This document shows, piece after piece, positions 57,483 to 64,000 of a stretch of DNA of 64,000 nucleotides. Made by a program: the position numbers and the translations under genes. Under the pieces are notes generated by a model. It had not been told where the DNA came from, made no database searches, and saw only the letters and a program-made list of their open reading frames with translations. Each line of letters begins with the position of its first letter. Position 1 is the first letter of the stretch. The stretch comes from Paenibacillus sp. CC-CFT747 (lineage in GTDB: Bacteria > Bacillota > Bacilli > Paenibacillales > NBRC-103111). The stretch is taken from positions 439,001 through 503,000 of the forward strand of contig CP106741.1 of assembly GCA_030323305.1 (NCBI GenBank). The letters are read 5' to 3'.

Positions 57483-58583
57483 TTATTTGGATGGGATATA
57501 GATCTGGTCAAAGACGCCTCCGTCACTGAAATGCGTCTGCTGCGCTTTCGCCCATCCGCCGAACAGGCTGATGTCGAACAGTTCGATCTTAGGGAATTTG
57601 TCTTTGAACTGGTCGGCAATCGATTGCAGACGGGGGCGGTAGTAATTCTCGGCCGCGATTTTCTGGCCCTCTTGCGAATAGAGATATTCCAGATAAGCCT
57701 GCGCCACTTCCCGCGTCCCCCGCTTGTCGGCCACCTTGTCAACAACGGCAACCGGAGGCTCCGCCAGAATGCTGACCGACGGATTGATGATTTCGAATTT
57801 ATCCTTGCCCAGCTGGTTCAGGGACAGGTAGGCTTCGTTCTCCCAGGAGAGCAGGACATCGCCGATTCCCTTCTCGACGAAGGTGGTCGTGGAGCCGCGC
57901 GCCCCGGTATCGAGGACGGGCACGTTCTTGAACAGCTTGCCTACGTACTCCTTGGCTTTGGCCTCGTCGTTGTTATTCTTCTTGAGCGCATAGCCCCAAG
58001 CCGCCAGGTAGCTCCAGCGGGCGCCGCCCGAGGTCTTTGGATTCGGCGTGATGACCTTCACGTCCGGCTTGATCAAATCCTCCCAATCCTTGATCCCCTT
58101 CGGGTTGCCTTTGCGCACGAGGAACACGATCGTGGAGGTGTAAGGCGAGCTGTTGTCCTTCAGCTTCGTCTGCCAGTCCTTGTTGATCAGGCCTTTCTCG
58201 CTGATGGAATCGATGTCGTAAGCGAGCGCCAGCGTCGTGACATCCGCCTCCAGGCCGTCGATGACCGCCCTCGCCTGAGCGCCCGACCCTCCGTGAGACT
58301 GCTCCACGGTTACGTTCTGGCCCGTTTTGTCCTTCCAGTACTTGGCGAACGCTTTGTTGTAGGCGTCGTACAGCTCCCGGGTCGGGTCGTACGACACGTT
58401 CGTCAGCTTAACGTCCTTCGGAGCCGAAGCCTGAGAGGATCCGCCCCCGGTGGCGGAGGCATTGGTGGGGGTATCGGAGCTCCCGCAGCCCGCCAAGCTC
58501 CAGGCTAAAGCCAATGCGGTCAACAGAGCCGCCCCTCTTTTGTAAGGCCGTCCGGCCGCCGCCTTCTTAAGAAATAGTGCCAT
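57483..58583 (-). CDS. sbp: Sulfate-binding lipoprotein (Sbp/CysP type)
   Basis: 366 residues, intact. Signal with lipobox SLAGC (C33), a Gly/Ser/Ala linker, then a periplasmic-binding-protein fold: [44 protein letters not shown] (sulfate-binding glycine-rich loop), [13 protein letters not shown], and [13 protein letters not shown]. First gene of the operon sbp-cysT-cysW-cysA-yezD. Sulfate versus thiosulfate cannot be decided. Confidence 0.95.
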   Translation of the reverse strand: MALFLKKAAAGRPYKRGAALLTALALAWSLAGCGSSDTPTNASATGGGSSQASAPKDVKLTNVSYDPTRELYDAYNKAFAKYWKDKTGQNVTVEQSHGGSGAQARAVIDGLEADVTTLALAYDIDSISEKGLINKDWQTKLKDNSSPYTSTIVFLVRKGNPKGIKDWEDLIKPDVKVITPNPKTSGGARWSYLAAWGYALKKNNNDEAKAKEYVGKLFKNVPVLDTGARGSTTTFVEKGIGDVLLSWENEAYLSLNQLGKDKFEIINPSVSILAEPPVAVVDKVADKRGTREVAQAYLEYLYSQEGQKIAAENYYRPRLQSIADQFKDKFPKIELFDISLFGGWAKAQQTHFSDGGVFDQIYIPSK

Positions 58584-58620
58584 TTGTCTCTTTCCCCTTC
58601 CTTAGGCTAATCGTGAGTAT

Positions 58621-58661
58621 AAAAAAAGACACAGAAATCCCATCGTCAGGTTTCAGTGTCT
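58621..58661 (-). terminator. Leader terminator upstream of the sulfate operon
   Basis: AGACAC-T-GAAA ... TTTC-T-GTGTCT followed by T6-7 (58621-58627). It lies between the promoter and the sbp start codon, so some antitermination event must be possible. An upstream CCATCG could pair with CGATGG in the hairpin loop. Confidence 0.75.
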
Positions 58662-58720
58662 CCGGCGGTCCGGTCGACTTTTATTTAATTATTCCGATGG
58701 TTTTAGTGTGGATTAAAGTG

Positions 58721-58750
58721 ACTATAGCATCCCGGATTTGTCCCCGTCAA
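58721..58750 (-). promoter_or_regulatory. Promoter of the sulfate operon
   Basis: TTGACG (complement of 58745-58750), 18 nt, TATAGT (complement of 58721-58726). No S-box signature is visible in the short leader. Confidence 0.75.
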
Positions 58751-58909
58751 CTCTTTTTTTAGGCATTTTTTCCACGGTACCGTTTCCTTACGGAAGTCGA
58801 AAACCGTCTAAAAATGAGAAAAAAGCCCAAAAAAGCAGAGTCAAAGGGATTTCCACCGATTTCCTAAGGAAAATACGCCCAAATCACAATATTTAGAATT
58901 ATCAGAACA

Positions 58910-58938
58910 TTTACAATATTCCAATATTAAGCTATTAT
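58910..58938 (+). promoter_or_regulatory. Candidate plus-strand promoter
   Basis: TTTACA (58910-58915), 17 nt, TATTAT (58933-58938), in an AT-rich stretch that begins around 58790. It faces the gene-free region ending at the terminator 59361-59400. Confidence 0.5.
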
Positions 58939-58944
58939 TTAAGA

Positions 58945-59394
58945 CAAGGAAAGCGATAACAAATGCAACAATGGTAAGCTTTCCGGTCAACCTTTATCTC
59001 CGCCGGGTTGGACCGATTTGGGAAGTTCGGGTGTTAAAAGTGCAGCCCCCAGCGGCTCACGCACCAACCAAAAGAAAATTTCCCAAATGTGGTTTCCAAA
59101 CGGCCCATCTTAACGAAGGAAAGGGGATAGACCGATGGAACAGCGATAGCGAAGCATGTTGTAAACTCTTTACGGTTAGAGAAGGTAAGTGACAGCTTTC
59201 TCTGTAGAGGGCGGACATGCGGGGAACCGGACATATGCTGGACAAGCATGCAGCGCATGCCTTAGAAGGCCCATTGGTTTCAAAAGGTTTATTATCAGCA
59301 TGCGAAGCATGTGATCGGCAGGAGGTTATTCTAAAAATTGAATAGGTCAAATGAAGACTAGACCCCGCTTATTTCACGATAAATAAGCGGGGTC
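58945..59394 (+). ncRNA. Candidate structured non-coding transcript (~450 nt)
   Basis: Bounded by the promoter at 58910 and a strong terminator at 59361. No ORF with a good ribosome-binding site is present; a 73-codon frame at 58974 has none. The sequence carries GCATGC-AGC-GCATGC (~59249-59264) and GCATGC-GAA-GCATG (~59299-59312) hairpins. I matched it to no known riboswitch or RNA family by eye. Confidence 0.3.
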
Positions 59395-59400
59395 TTGCTG
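59361..59400 (+). terminator. Strong Rho-independent terminator
   Basis: GACCCCGCTTATTT-CACGAT-AAATAAGCGGGGTC, a perfect 14-bp stem followed by TTGCTG. Confidence 0.8.
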
Positions 59401-59409
59401 TGCGCGGGC

Positions 59410-59453
59410 AAAGAAAATCCCCGCTAAGCCTGCTTTCGCCGCTTAGGGGGATC
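59410..59453 (-). terminator. Terminator of the CD3324-family gene
   Basis: GATCCCCCTAAGC ... GCTTAGCGGGGATTTTC on the minus strand, with T-rich TTTTCTTT after the stem. Confidence 0.7.
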
Positions 59454-59495
59454 TTGGGCTTCCGCCGGACTAGCTTATCGGGAAACCGCATGGTC

Positions 59496-59786
59496 TTAAC
59501 GGGCCGCTTCCGAAACGAGTACCCGCGTCTTCACAATGATTTTGCGGATGCTGTCCTCGGACAGGTGGAATTTCTGAATCAGCTCCATCATCGTAGAGCC
59601 GCTTTTGTACATATTGTAAATCTCCCGGTTTCTCCGTTCCATAATCTGCCGGGTTCCGTTATTTTCTCCCCATCCCGCTCGTTTCTGTTCCTTCTTGGGG
59701 ATATAAACGATTTCTCCCTGGATGTAGTCCTGCAGCTGTTTCAGCAGGCTAGGGGGAAGAATATCCTTTCCGTTTTTGTAACTCAT
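59496..59786 (-). CDS. CD3324-family helix-turn-helix protein
   Basis: 96 residues, AAGGAGG before ATG 59786. MSYKNGKDILPPSLLKQLQDYIQGEIVYIPKKE followed by GWGENNGTR and a C-terminal HTH-like part (YKSGSTMMELIQKFHLSEDSIRKII) match the CD3324 family, related to Mor-type DNA-binding proteins. It probably regulates transcription; the target is unknown. A second, overlapping small ORF and a 14-codon ORF lie upstream. Confidence 0.8.
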   Translation of the reverse strand: MSYKNGKDILPPSLLKQLQDYIQGEIVYIPKKEQKRAGWGENNGTRQIMERRNREIYNMYKSGSTMMELIQKFHLSEDSIRKIIVKTRVLVSEAAR

Positions 59787-59859
59787 TCTTGAGTTCCTCC
59801 TTGTTTGTGTTCATTTCTCTGATTTGGCCGGCCGACTTTCCTGCAAATGGCAAGTTCAT
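59749..59859 (-). CDS. Small upstream ORF overlapping the CD3324-family start (36 aa)
   Basis: ATG 59859 has AAAGGAGTG upstream. MNLPFAGKSAGQIREMN then NKEELKNELQKRKGYSSP, charged and helical, ends inside the CD3324-family gene in another frame. It could couple or modulate translation of the regulator. The same DNA also encodes the regulator's start, so it may be chance. Confidence 0.35.
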   Translation of the reverse strand: MNLPFAGKSAGQIREMNTNKEELKNELQKRKGYSSP

Positions 59860-59931
59860 CTTACGCACACTCCTTTCGTTTAATGGGCTCCCTTATGGGA
59901 ATAATTGGTTAATTTTGGCTTTTTGGGAAAT

Positions 59932-59956
59932 AAAAAAACACGATATCGCGATCGTG
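59932..59956 (-). terminator. Terminator
   Basis: CACGAT-CGCGAT-ATCGTG followed by T7 (59932-59938) on the minus strand, downstream of the 14-codon ORF. Confidence 0.8.
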
Positions 59957-60012
59957 CCTGCTCGTTGCTCTAGATTGTAAAAAGCTCAGGGATCGGATAG
60001 TTACAAAGCTAT

Positions 60013-60057
60013 TCAGTTATTCGGCACCTCGGCAAAAGTAACGGAAATCATCAACAT
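60013..60057 (-). CDS. 14-codon ORF with strong ribosome-binding site
   Basis: ATG 60057 follows GGAAGGAG (60066-60073). Product MLMISVTFAEVPNN. It lies between a good promoter (60113-60142) and a terminator (59932-59956), making a ~170-nt unit with nothing else in it. Possible leader peptide or tiny secreted/signalling peptide; no homologue known to me. Confidence 0.45.
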   Translation of the reverse strand: MLMISVTFAEVPNN

Positions 60058-60112
60058 TGTAAAACACTCCTTCCTGAATAATATGTATAGGGCAGTTTCT
60101 GCTCCCTCATCC

Positions 60113-60142
60113 AGTATACCCGATACCGATAGGGCCTATCAA
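60113..60142 (-). promoter_or_regulatory. Promoter of the small-peptide unit
   Basis: TTGATA (complement of 60137-60142), 18 nt, TATACT (complement of 60113-60118). Nothing else is found in 60143-60190. Confidence 0.65.
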
Positions 60143-60191
60143 GCTTCGATTCCATAAAATGGCCGTTCCTCTTCTTCTTTCGAAAGGAATA

Positions 60192-60252
60192 TGGGGAGAC
60201 CCCTTCCGGGGCCTCCCGTAACCTTCCGGTTTCCGCTTTAGGCGGAAACCAC
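60192..60252 (-). terminator. Two hairpins downstream of the esterase
   Basis: GGTTTCCGCC-TAAA-GCGGAAACC (about 60225-60250) and GGGAG-GCCCC-GGAA-GGGGTC-TCCC (about 60194-60217) on the minus strand; T-tracts are weak. The interval 60253-60370 has nothing supported. Confidence 0.5.
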
Positions 60253-60370
60253 CTCAGGTAAAGTAATCAAATCGATCACGCTCCTTTCCGAAAGATTTGC
60301 CGGCTCCTATATTAACTCATATTTCCGGACGGGGGTACAGGGAAAGAATCGCTTAAACCATTCTTTCTTG

Positions 60371-61168
60371 TCAAAGCGTACAGAACCCCCGGCGGCGGAG
60401 CCAGCGGGCGCAAAGGGAGGTCCAGGCATAAGCCTCCGGATGATCCTCGGCGAGCCCGATTCCATGTCTTCCGCTTTCGAAGCTGTGCAGTTCAAAAGGA
60501 ACCCGGCAGCGGCTTAACGCCTCCGCCAGCTGCAGGCTGTTCTCCACCGGAACCGCAGCATCGTCGGATGTGTGCCAGACAAAGGCGGGAGGCGTGTCCT
60601 CCGTCACTCTTGTCTCGATAGACAAGGAGGAGACAAGAGCCGGGTCGGGGGACGGCCCGAGCAGATTCTCCCTGGAGCCTTGATGGGTGAACGACTCCAT
60701 CGTAACGACCGGGTAGCATAAAATCATGGCATCGGGCCGGCAGCCCTGCCGCTCGATGGGGTCCTCCGCCTCCCGGTTCCCTGCATCATAATGGGTACCG
60801 GCGCTCGCCGCCAGGTGCCCGCCGGCCGAGAAGCCGAGAATGCCGATCCGGTCCGGATCGACTCTCCACTCCTCTGCCCGGGCCCTCAGGGTCCGGATGG
60901 CCCTCTGCGCATCGAGCAGGGGAGCCGGATGCCGATACGGCTTGATGCGGTAATCCAGCACGAAGGCGTGGATTCCTATTGTATTCAGCCAGCGGGCCAC
61001 CGGCTCCCCTTCATGGGCGGCGCGGTGGGCATAGCCGCCGCCGGGCAGGACGATTACGGCGGCGGATGGCCCTTGTGCGTCGATCAAATAGGGCGTCAGC
61101 CGGGGCCTGTCCTCTATGTCACTGCCTGCCGCAAGCGGTGCCCCTTGCGGCCATAATGGTTCCATCAT
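60371..61168 (-). CDS. Alpha/beta-hydrolase esterase (acetyl-xylan/BD-FAE-like)
   Basis: 265 residues, intact, with GGAGGAG before the double ATG. Oxyanion HGGG-type loop is PGGGYAHRA (~42-50), catalytic Ser in ILGFSAGGHLAAS, Asp near WHTSDDAAVP, and His in ESGRHGIGLA. No signal peptide, so it acts in the cytoplasm. The family includes esterases that deacetylate xylan or feruloyl sugars, and many of unknown substrate. The context gives no substrate. Confidence 0.9.
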   Translation of the reverse strand: MMEPLWPQGAPLAAGSDIEDRPRLTPYLIDAQGPSAAVIVLPGGGYAHRAAHEGEPVARWLNTIGIHAFVLDYRIKPYRHPAPLLDAQRAIRTLRARAEEWRVDPDRIGILGFSAGGHLAASAGTHYDAGNREAEDPIERQGCRPDAMILCYPVVTMESFTHQGSRENLLGPSPDPALVSSLSIETRVTEDTPPAFVWHTSDDAAVPVENSLQLAEALSRCRVPFELHSFESGRHGIGLAEDHPEAYAWTSLCARWLRRRGFCTL

Positions 61169-61453
61169 ATCTTCTCCTCCGATTCTGCTATCCTTCTATT
61201 GCCCTATCTTCTTTCGCGTTCGCTTTCTTCCCTTCTATCTGCTTCGGCGCTTCCCGGCCCGTCTCCTTCCCCGCTGCGATGTTCCCCGCTGATTCCGCTC
61301 TCCTCTCCGTAAGCGGTCCACCGGTTTCCCGGAAAATTGGTCCTTCCCGCTCTGCCGATAAAGCCTTACAATGCAAAAAGAACCGGCGTTCCCGTCTTCC
61401 GGGAACCCTACCAAGCAGAGGAGAACTAGTTTCTCCCTTAAGGAGAGAGAACC

Positions 61454-61978
61454 ATGAGCGATTTGCGGTATCCCATCGGCCGTTTTCAGCAGGAGGAGCC
61501 TATTCCTCCGGAACAGCTCCAAGCCTGGATCTCCGACATCGAGAGCCTTCCCAACCGGCTCAGAGAGGCGGCCGCCGGCTTGAGCGAGGAGCAGCTCGAT
61601 ACGCCTTACCGCCCGGGCGGCTGGACGGTCCGCCAAGTCATCCATCATGTCGCGGACAGCCATATGAACAGCTTCATCCGCTTCAAGCTGGCCCTGACCG
61701 AGCTGGAACCAGTCATCAAGCCTTACCGGGAAGAACGGTGGGCGGAGCTTCCCGACACTTCGCGGGCTCCCATCGGGCTTTCGCTCGAACTGCTGCAGCA
61801 GCTGCACGAGCGATGGGTCCTGCTCCTCCGTTCGATGACGGAAGGGGACTATGCCCGCCTCTTCGTGCATCCGGATTCGGGGCCGGTCACTCTCGCCCGG
61901 ACTACCGGCCTCTATGCCTGGCACGGGCGCCATCATACCGCGCATATTGCTGCCCTGCGCGAAAGTATGGGCTGGTAA
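61454..61978 (+). CDS. YfiT/DinB-family putative metal-dependent transferase
   Basis: 174 residues. [12 protein letters not shown], then a four-helix DinB bundle with the three metal histidines: [15 protein letters not shown] (first His) and [10 protein letters not shown] (the other two). YfiT-like DinB proteins in Firmicutes act as thiol (bacillithiol) transferases or hydrolases on unknown adducts. Start MSDLR has AAGGAGAG upstream. Monocistronic, with a terminator. Confidence 0.9.
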   Translation: MSDLRYPIGRFQQEEPIPPEQLQAWISDIESLPNRLREAAAGLSEEQLDTPYRPGGWTVRQVIHHVADSHMNSFIRFKLALTELEPVIKPYREERWAELPDTSRAPIGLSLELLQQLHERWVLLLRSMTEGDYARLFVHPDSGPVTLARTTGLYAWHGRHHTAHIAALRESMGW

Positions 61979-61987
61979 CCGCGCCTA

Positions 61988-62026
61988 AAGGACCCCTGGG
62001 ACGCCTCGTCCCAGGGGTTTGATTTT
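61988..62026 (+). terminator. Terminator of the YfiT-like gene
   Basis: ACCCCTGGGACG-CCT-CGTCCCAGGGGTTTGATTTT; the same hairpin also faces the end of the ABC ATPase gene, so it may serve both. Confidence 0.85.
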
Positions 62027-62032
62027 ATTCGC

Positions 62033-62970
62033 CTATCCGCTGGGGCTGGAGTTTGACTTACCCGCCGCTCCGTTCGGATGATCCGGTGGCAGGAGCACAA
62101 TCCGGCCGTCTTCCAGAGCCACCTTGACCTTGTTGGCCTTGGCGATGCCCAAGGCTTCCAGGTAGGAAGCCGGGATCTGCAGGCGGCCCGCCTTGTCCAT
62201 GACGGCATACTCGATATGGGATTCCTCTTCCCCGGTCGCCGCCTCGGCTTCTCCCCGCTCCAGCTCCGCCAGCTCGTCAGCGTATGATTTGCGCCGGATC
62301 ATCTCGGAGGAGGTTCGTCCGTCCCGGATCGCCACCACGCGGTCCACCTTCCGCGCGAGCTTCGGGTCGTGAGTGACGATGACCACCGTCAGCCCCATGC
62401 TCCGGTTCAGCTCGCGGAACAGGTCGAGAATCTGGTCGGCCATCCGGGAATCGACGGAGCCGGTCGGTTCGTCCGCCAGCAGAAGGCGCGGGCGGTTCGC
62501 CAAGGCAATGGCGATGGCCACCCGCTGCTGCTCCCCGCCCGACAGCTCGTTCAGCCGGTTCTTCGTCCGGTGGGACAAGCCGACGGCTTCGAGCAGCTCC
62601 AACGCCCGCTGGCGCTTGCGTCTGCCCTGCAGCAGTATCGGCAGCTCAACGTTCTCCTGGGCCGTCAAATAAGGGATCAGGTTGCGCGCGTTGTTCTGCC
62701 AGACGAAGCCCACGCTTTCCCTTTTATACCGGACGAGGTCCCTTTCGGTGAATTTCAGCAGGTCCCGCCCGTCCACCATGAGCCGCCCGGCCGAAGGGCG
62801 GTCCAAGCCTCCCAGCATGTTCAGAAGCGTTGATTTGCCGCTTCCGCTGTTGCCGATGATGGCCATGAGCTCCCCTCCTCGACCTGAAGGTCCAGTCCCT
62901 GCAGGGCGACCACCTCTAGCTCGGCGGCCTTGTAGATTTTGACGAGGTTCTCGCATTCAATCATGCTCAT
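62033..62970 (-). CDS. MacB-type ABC transporter ATPase with C-terminal AbrB/SpoVT-like domain; one apparent frameshift
   Basis: Repaired length 312, ATG 62970 with AGGATTG upstream. MSMIECENLVKIYKAAELEVVALQGL, Walker A GNSGSGKST, LSGGEQQR, Walker B LLLADEPTGSVD, then a linker and an extra ~50-residue swapped-hairpin domain (VMDKAGRLQIPASYLEALGI, followed by KVKVALEDGRIVLLPP) like AbrB. Frame lost at C4 (62872-62875); repair reads LQVEEGELMAIIGN. Partner of the FtsX-type permease 2 nt upstream. Such pairs export or extract lipophilic substrates or lipoproteins. Confidence 0.88.
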
Positions 62971-62972
62971 GG

Positions 62973-64000
62973 TCAATCCTCCCCGAGTTTGACGGCTTGG
63001 TGGATCTTGATGCGGGACAGCATATACCCGAGCAGGACAAGACCGATCAGGATCATGGCGCCGGTGATGAGATACAGCTGGAGCTGATCCCGCGGATCGA
63101 AGACCACCTGGAACGGAAGCATCTGCTGGGCGGTGTTGAAGGAGATTTTGAAAATAGGCACGAACAAGCGGCTCGCCAGCGTTCCTGTGAACAGCCCGAT
63201 CAGAACGGCGGCACCGGAGGTCAGAAGCTGTTCGGCCGCCAGCATGCCCGCCAGCTGCGGAAACGACAAGCCCATGGCCCGCAATATCCCGATCTGCAGC
63301 GTTCTTGCCGAGAGCGAAAGTAGCCAGTACAGCAAAAAGCCGAAGAAGCTGATGAGAATGGAAATCAGGAAGCCCAGCGTCAACACTCCGTTGATCGCGA
63401 GCTGAAAGGGATCATTCTTCTGCCGGATAAGCAGCTGCTTGGTATCGGTCAGCTCGACCGGATGAAGCTCCTTCTCCTCCAGCTGCCGGTAGAGCTCCGC
63501 GCTGGTCGTTCCTGGCTTAAGCTTGAGCCATACTTCATAAGGCTCCAGCGCCAGGTTGTTCTGGATATAAGAAAGGTGCCCGACGACGAGCTTGGGCAAA
63601 TCCCGCTTCTTGGCGTTCCCCGCTTTGGCCGTCGTGCCGCCGGAGGCTTGGGAAGCCCCGTTCGGATTCCAGCCCGGCCAATAGTCAATGATGCCGTACA
63701 CAAGGAAGGAGGCTCCTTCCAGGCCGGCCCAGCCGACCCGGAGGGTATCCCCCGGCTTGAGATTCGCCTCCTCGGCAAGCGACCGTGAGATAAGGACGGC
63801 GGAAGGGTCCGACGCAATCAAATTAAGATAATCGTAGAAGGAGTGATCGAGCAGGTTATCCCGCAGCCACGCCGTCCGGCCGAATTCATCCGTATCGATC
63901 CCCATAAGCTGGACCCCGGCCTGGGCTTTGCCGGCGTTCGCGAATGCATTCTTCTTAACGAACACCTTGGCCGTTTGCGCCACCCCTCCAGCTCTCCGAA
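62973..64000 (-). CDS. FtsX-like ABC transporter permease (N-terminus off window)
   Basis: About 342 residues visible. An extracellular MacB-type core (AKVFVKKNAFANAGKAQAGVQLMGIDTDEF, DPSAVLISRSLAEEANLKPGDTLRV, KLVVGHLSYIQNNLALEPYEVWLKL) and then three C-terminal membrane helices of the FtsX fold (QIGILRAMGLSFPQLAGMLAAEQLL). It reads off the right edge; a break at C4 (63983-63986) should join ELEG to VAQTAKVF. Substrate unknown; operates with the ATPase downstream. Confidence 0.85.
   Translation of the reverse strand, partial: RRAGGVAQTAKVFVKKNAFANAGKAQAGVQLMGIDTDEFGRTAWLRDNLLDHSFYDYLNLIASDPSAVLISRSLAEEANLKPGDTLRVGWAGLEGASFLVYGIIDYWPGWNPNGASQASGGTTAKAGNAKKRDLPKLVVGHLSYIQNNLALEPYEVWLKLKPGTTSAELYRQLEEKELHPVELTDTKQLLIRQKNDPFQLAINGVLTLGFLISILISFFGFLLYWLLSLSARTLQIGILRAMGLSFPQLAGMLAAEQLLTSGAAVLIGLFTGTLASRLFVPIFKISFNTAQQMLPFQVVFDPRDQLQLYLITGAMILIGLVLLGYMLSRIKIHQAVKLGED

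Noticed and set aside
58974-59192. 73-codon plus-strand frame in the non-coding region
   Set aside because: No ribosome-binding site, odd composition, no recognisable domain; kept only as part of the candidate RNA.

Overview
The window looks like a chromosomal segment of a high-GC (roughly 60%) endospore-forming Gram-positive bacterium of the Paenibacillus type. Reasons: strong AGGAGG ribosome-binding sites with many GTG/TTG starts, the pheS-pheT-zapA-cvpA-mutS2 neighbourhood behind a T-box leader, a sigma-W-type promoter in front of pspA, a KinB-like 5TM kinase, large secreted carbohydrate-active proteins, and a pel locus of monoderm type (no outer-membrane pelB or pelC). Most genes lie on the minus strand.

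Layout. 1-2.2 kb: Lrp regulator (cut by the edge), GNAT-like protein, cysK. 2.5-6.8 kb: giant secreted PHP-domain protein. 6.9-7.7 kb: non-coding repeats. 7.7-10.6 kb: MFS transporter and amidase. 10.9-12.7 kb: envelope-stress operon (pspA, DUF350, a 27-aa membrane peptide, zinc-ribbon protein). 12.8-24.4 kb: mutS2, two small envelope genes, cvpA, a ZapA-headed giant coiled-coil protein, pheT, pheS and its T-box. 24.7 kb: holin-like type I toxin. 25.1-28.9 kb: secreted heparinase II/III-type protein. 29.1-32.5 kb: two tRNAs, DUF1294, aldo/keto reductase, and an AT-rich patch with a sensor kinase. 32.6-40.1 kb: glycerol-3-phosphate block (ugpB-ugpA-ugpE-gdpD-lipoprotein, and glpD), with a terminator in each of the two leaders. 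40.1-42.2 kb: copC/copD and DUF2203. 42.3-54.0 kb: a Gram-positive Pel exopolysaccharide locus (pelD-pelE-pelA(deacetylase)-pelF-pelG, a divergent GH114 hydrolase, a galE-type epimerase) together with two single-domain receivers and an HPT-REC-GGDEF-REC diguanylate cyclase. 54.3-58.8 kb: sulfate ABC transporter operon (sbp-cysT-cysW-cysA-yezD) behind a leader terminator. 58.9-60.3 kb: mostly non-coding, with a candidate structured RNA, a small HTH gene and tiny ORFs. 60.4-64 kb: esterase, YfiT/DinB protein, and a MacB-type ABC transporter cut by the right edge.

How the genes work together. The main system is the pel block. The epimerase would supply UDP-GalNAc, PelF polymerises, PelD/E/G form the membrane synthase-export complex, PelA deacetylates, and the separate GH114 protein would cleave the polymer. 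The phosphorelay proteins and the cyclase next door could feed c-di-GMP to PelD, whose I-site (RSGD) is intact. The glycerol block takes up glycerol-3-phosphate or releases it from phosphodiesters and oxidises it. cysK and the sulfate operon serve cysteine synthesis.

Caveat on sequence quality. At least 32 apparent frameshifts occur in about 19 otherwise well-formed genes. Each is repaired by adding one base, nearly always inside a short G, C, A or T run. I read these as systematic homopolymer under-calls in the assembly, not real pseudogenes, and annotate the genes at full length with the break position noted.
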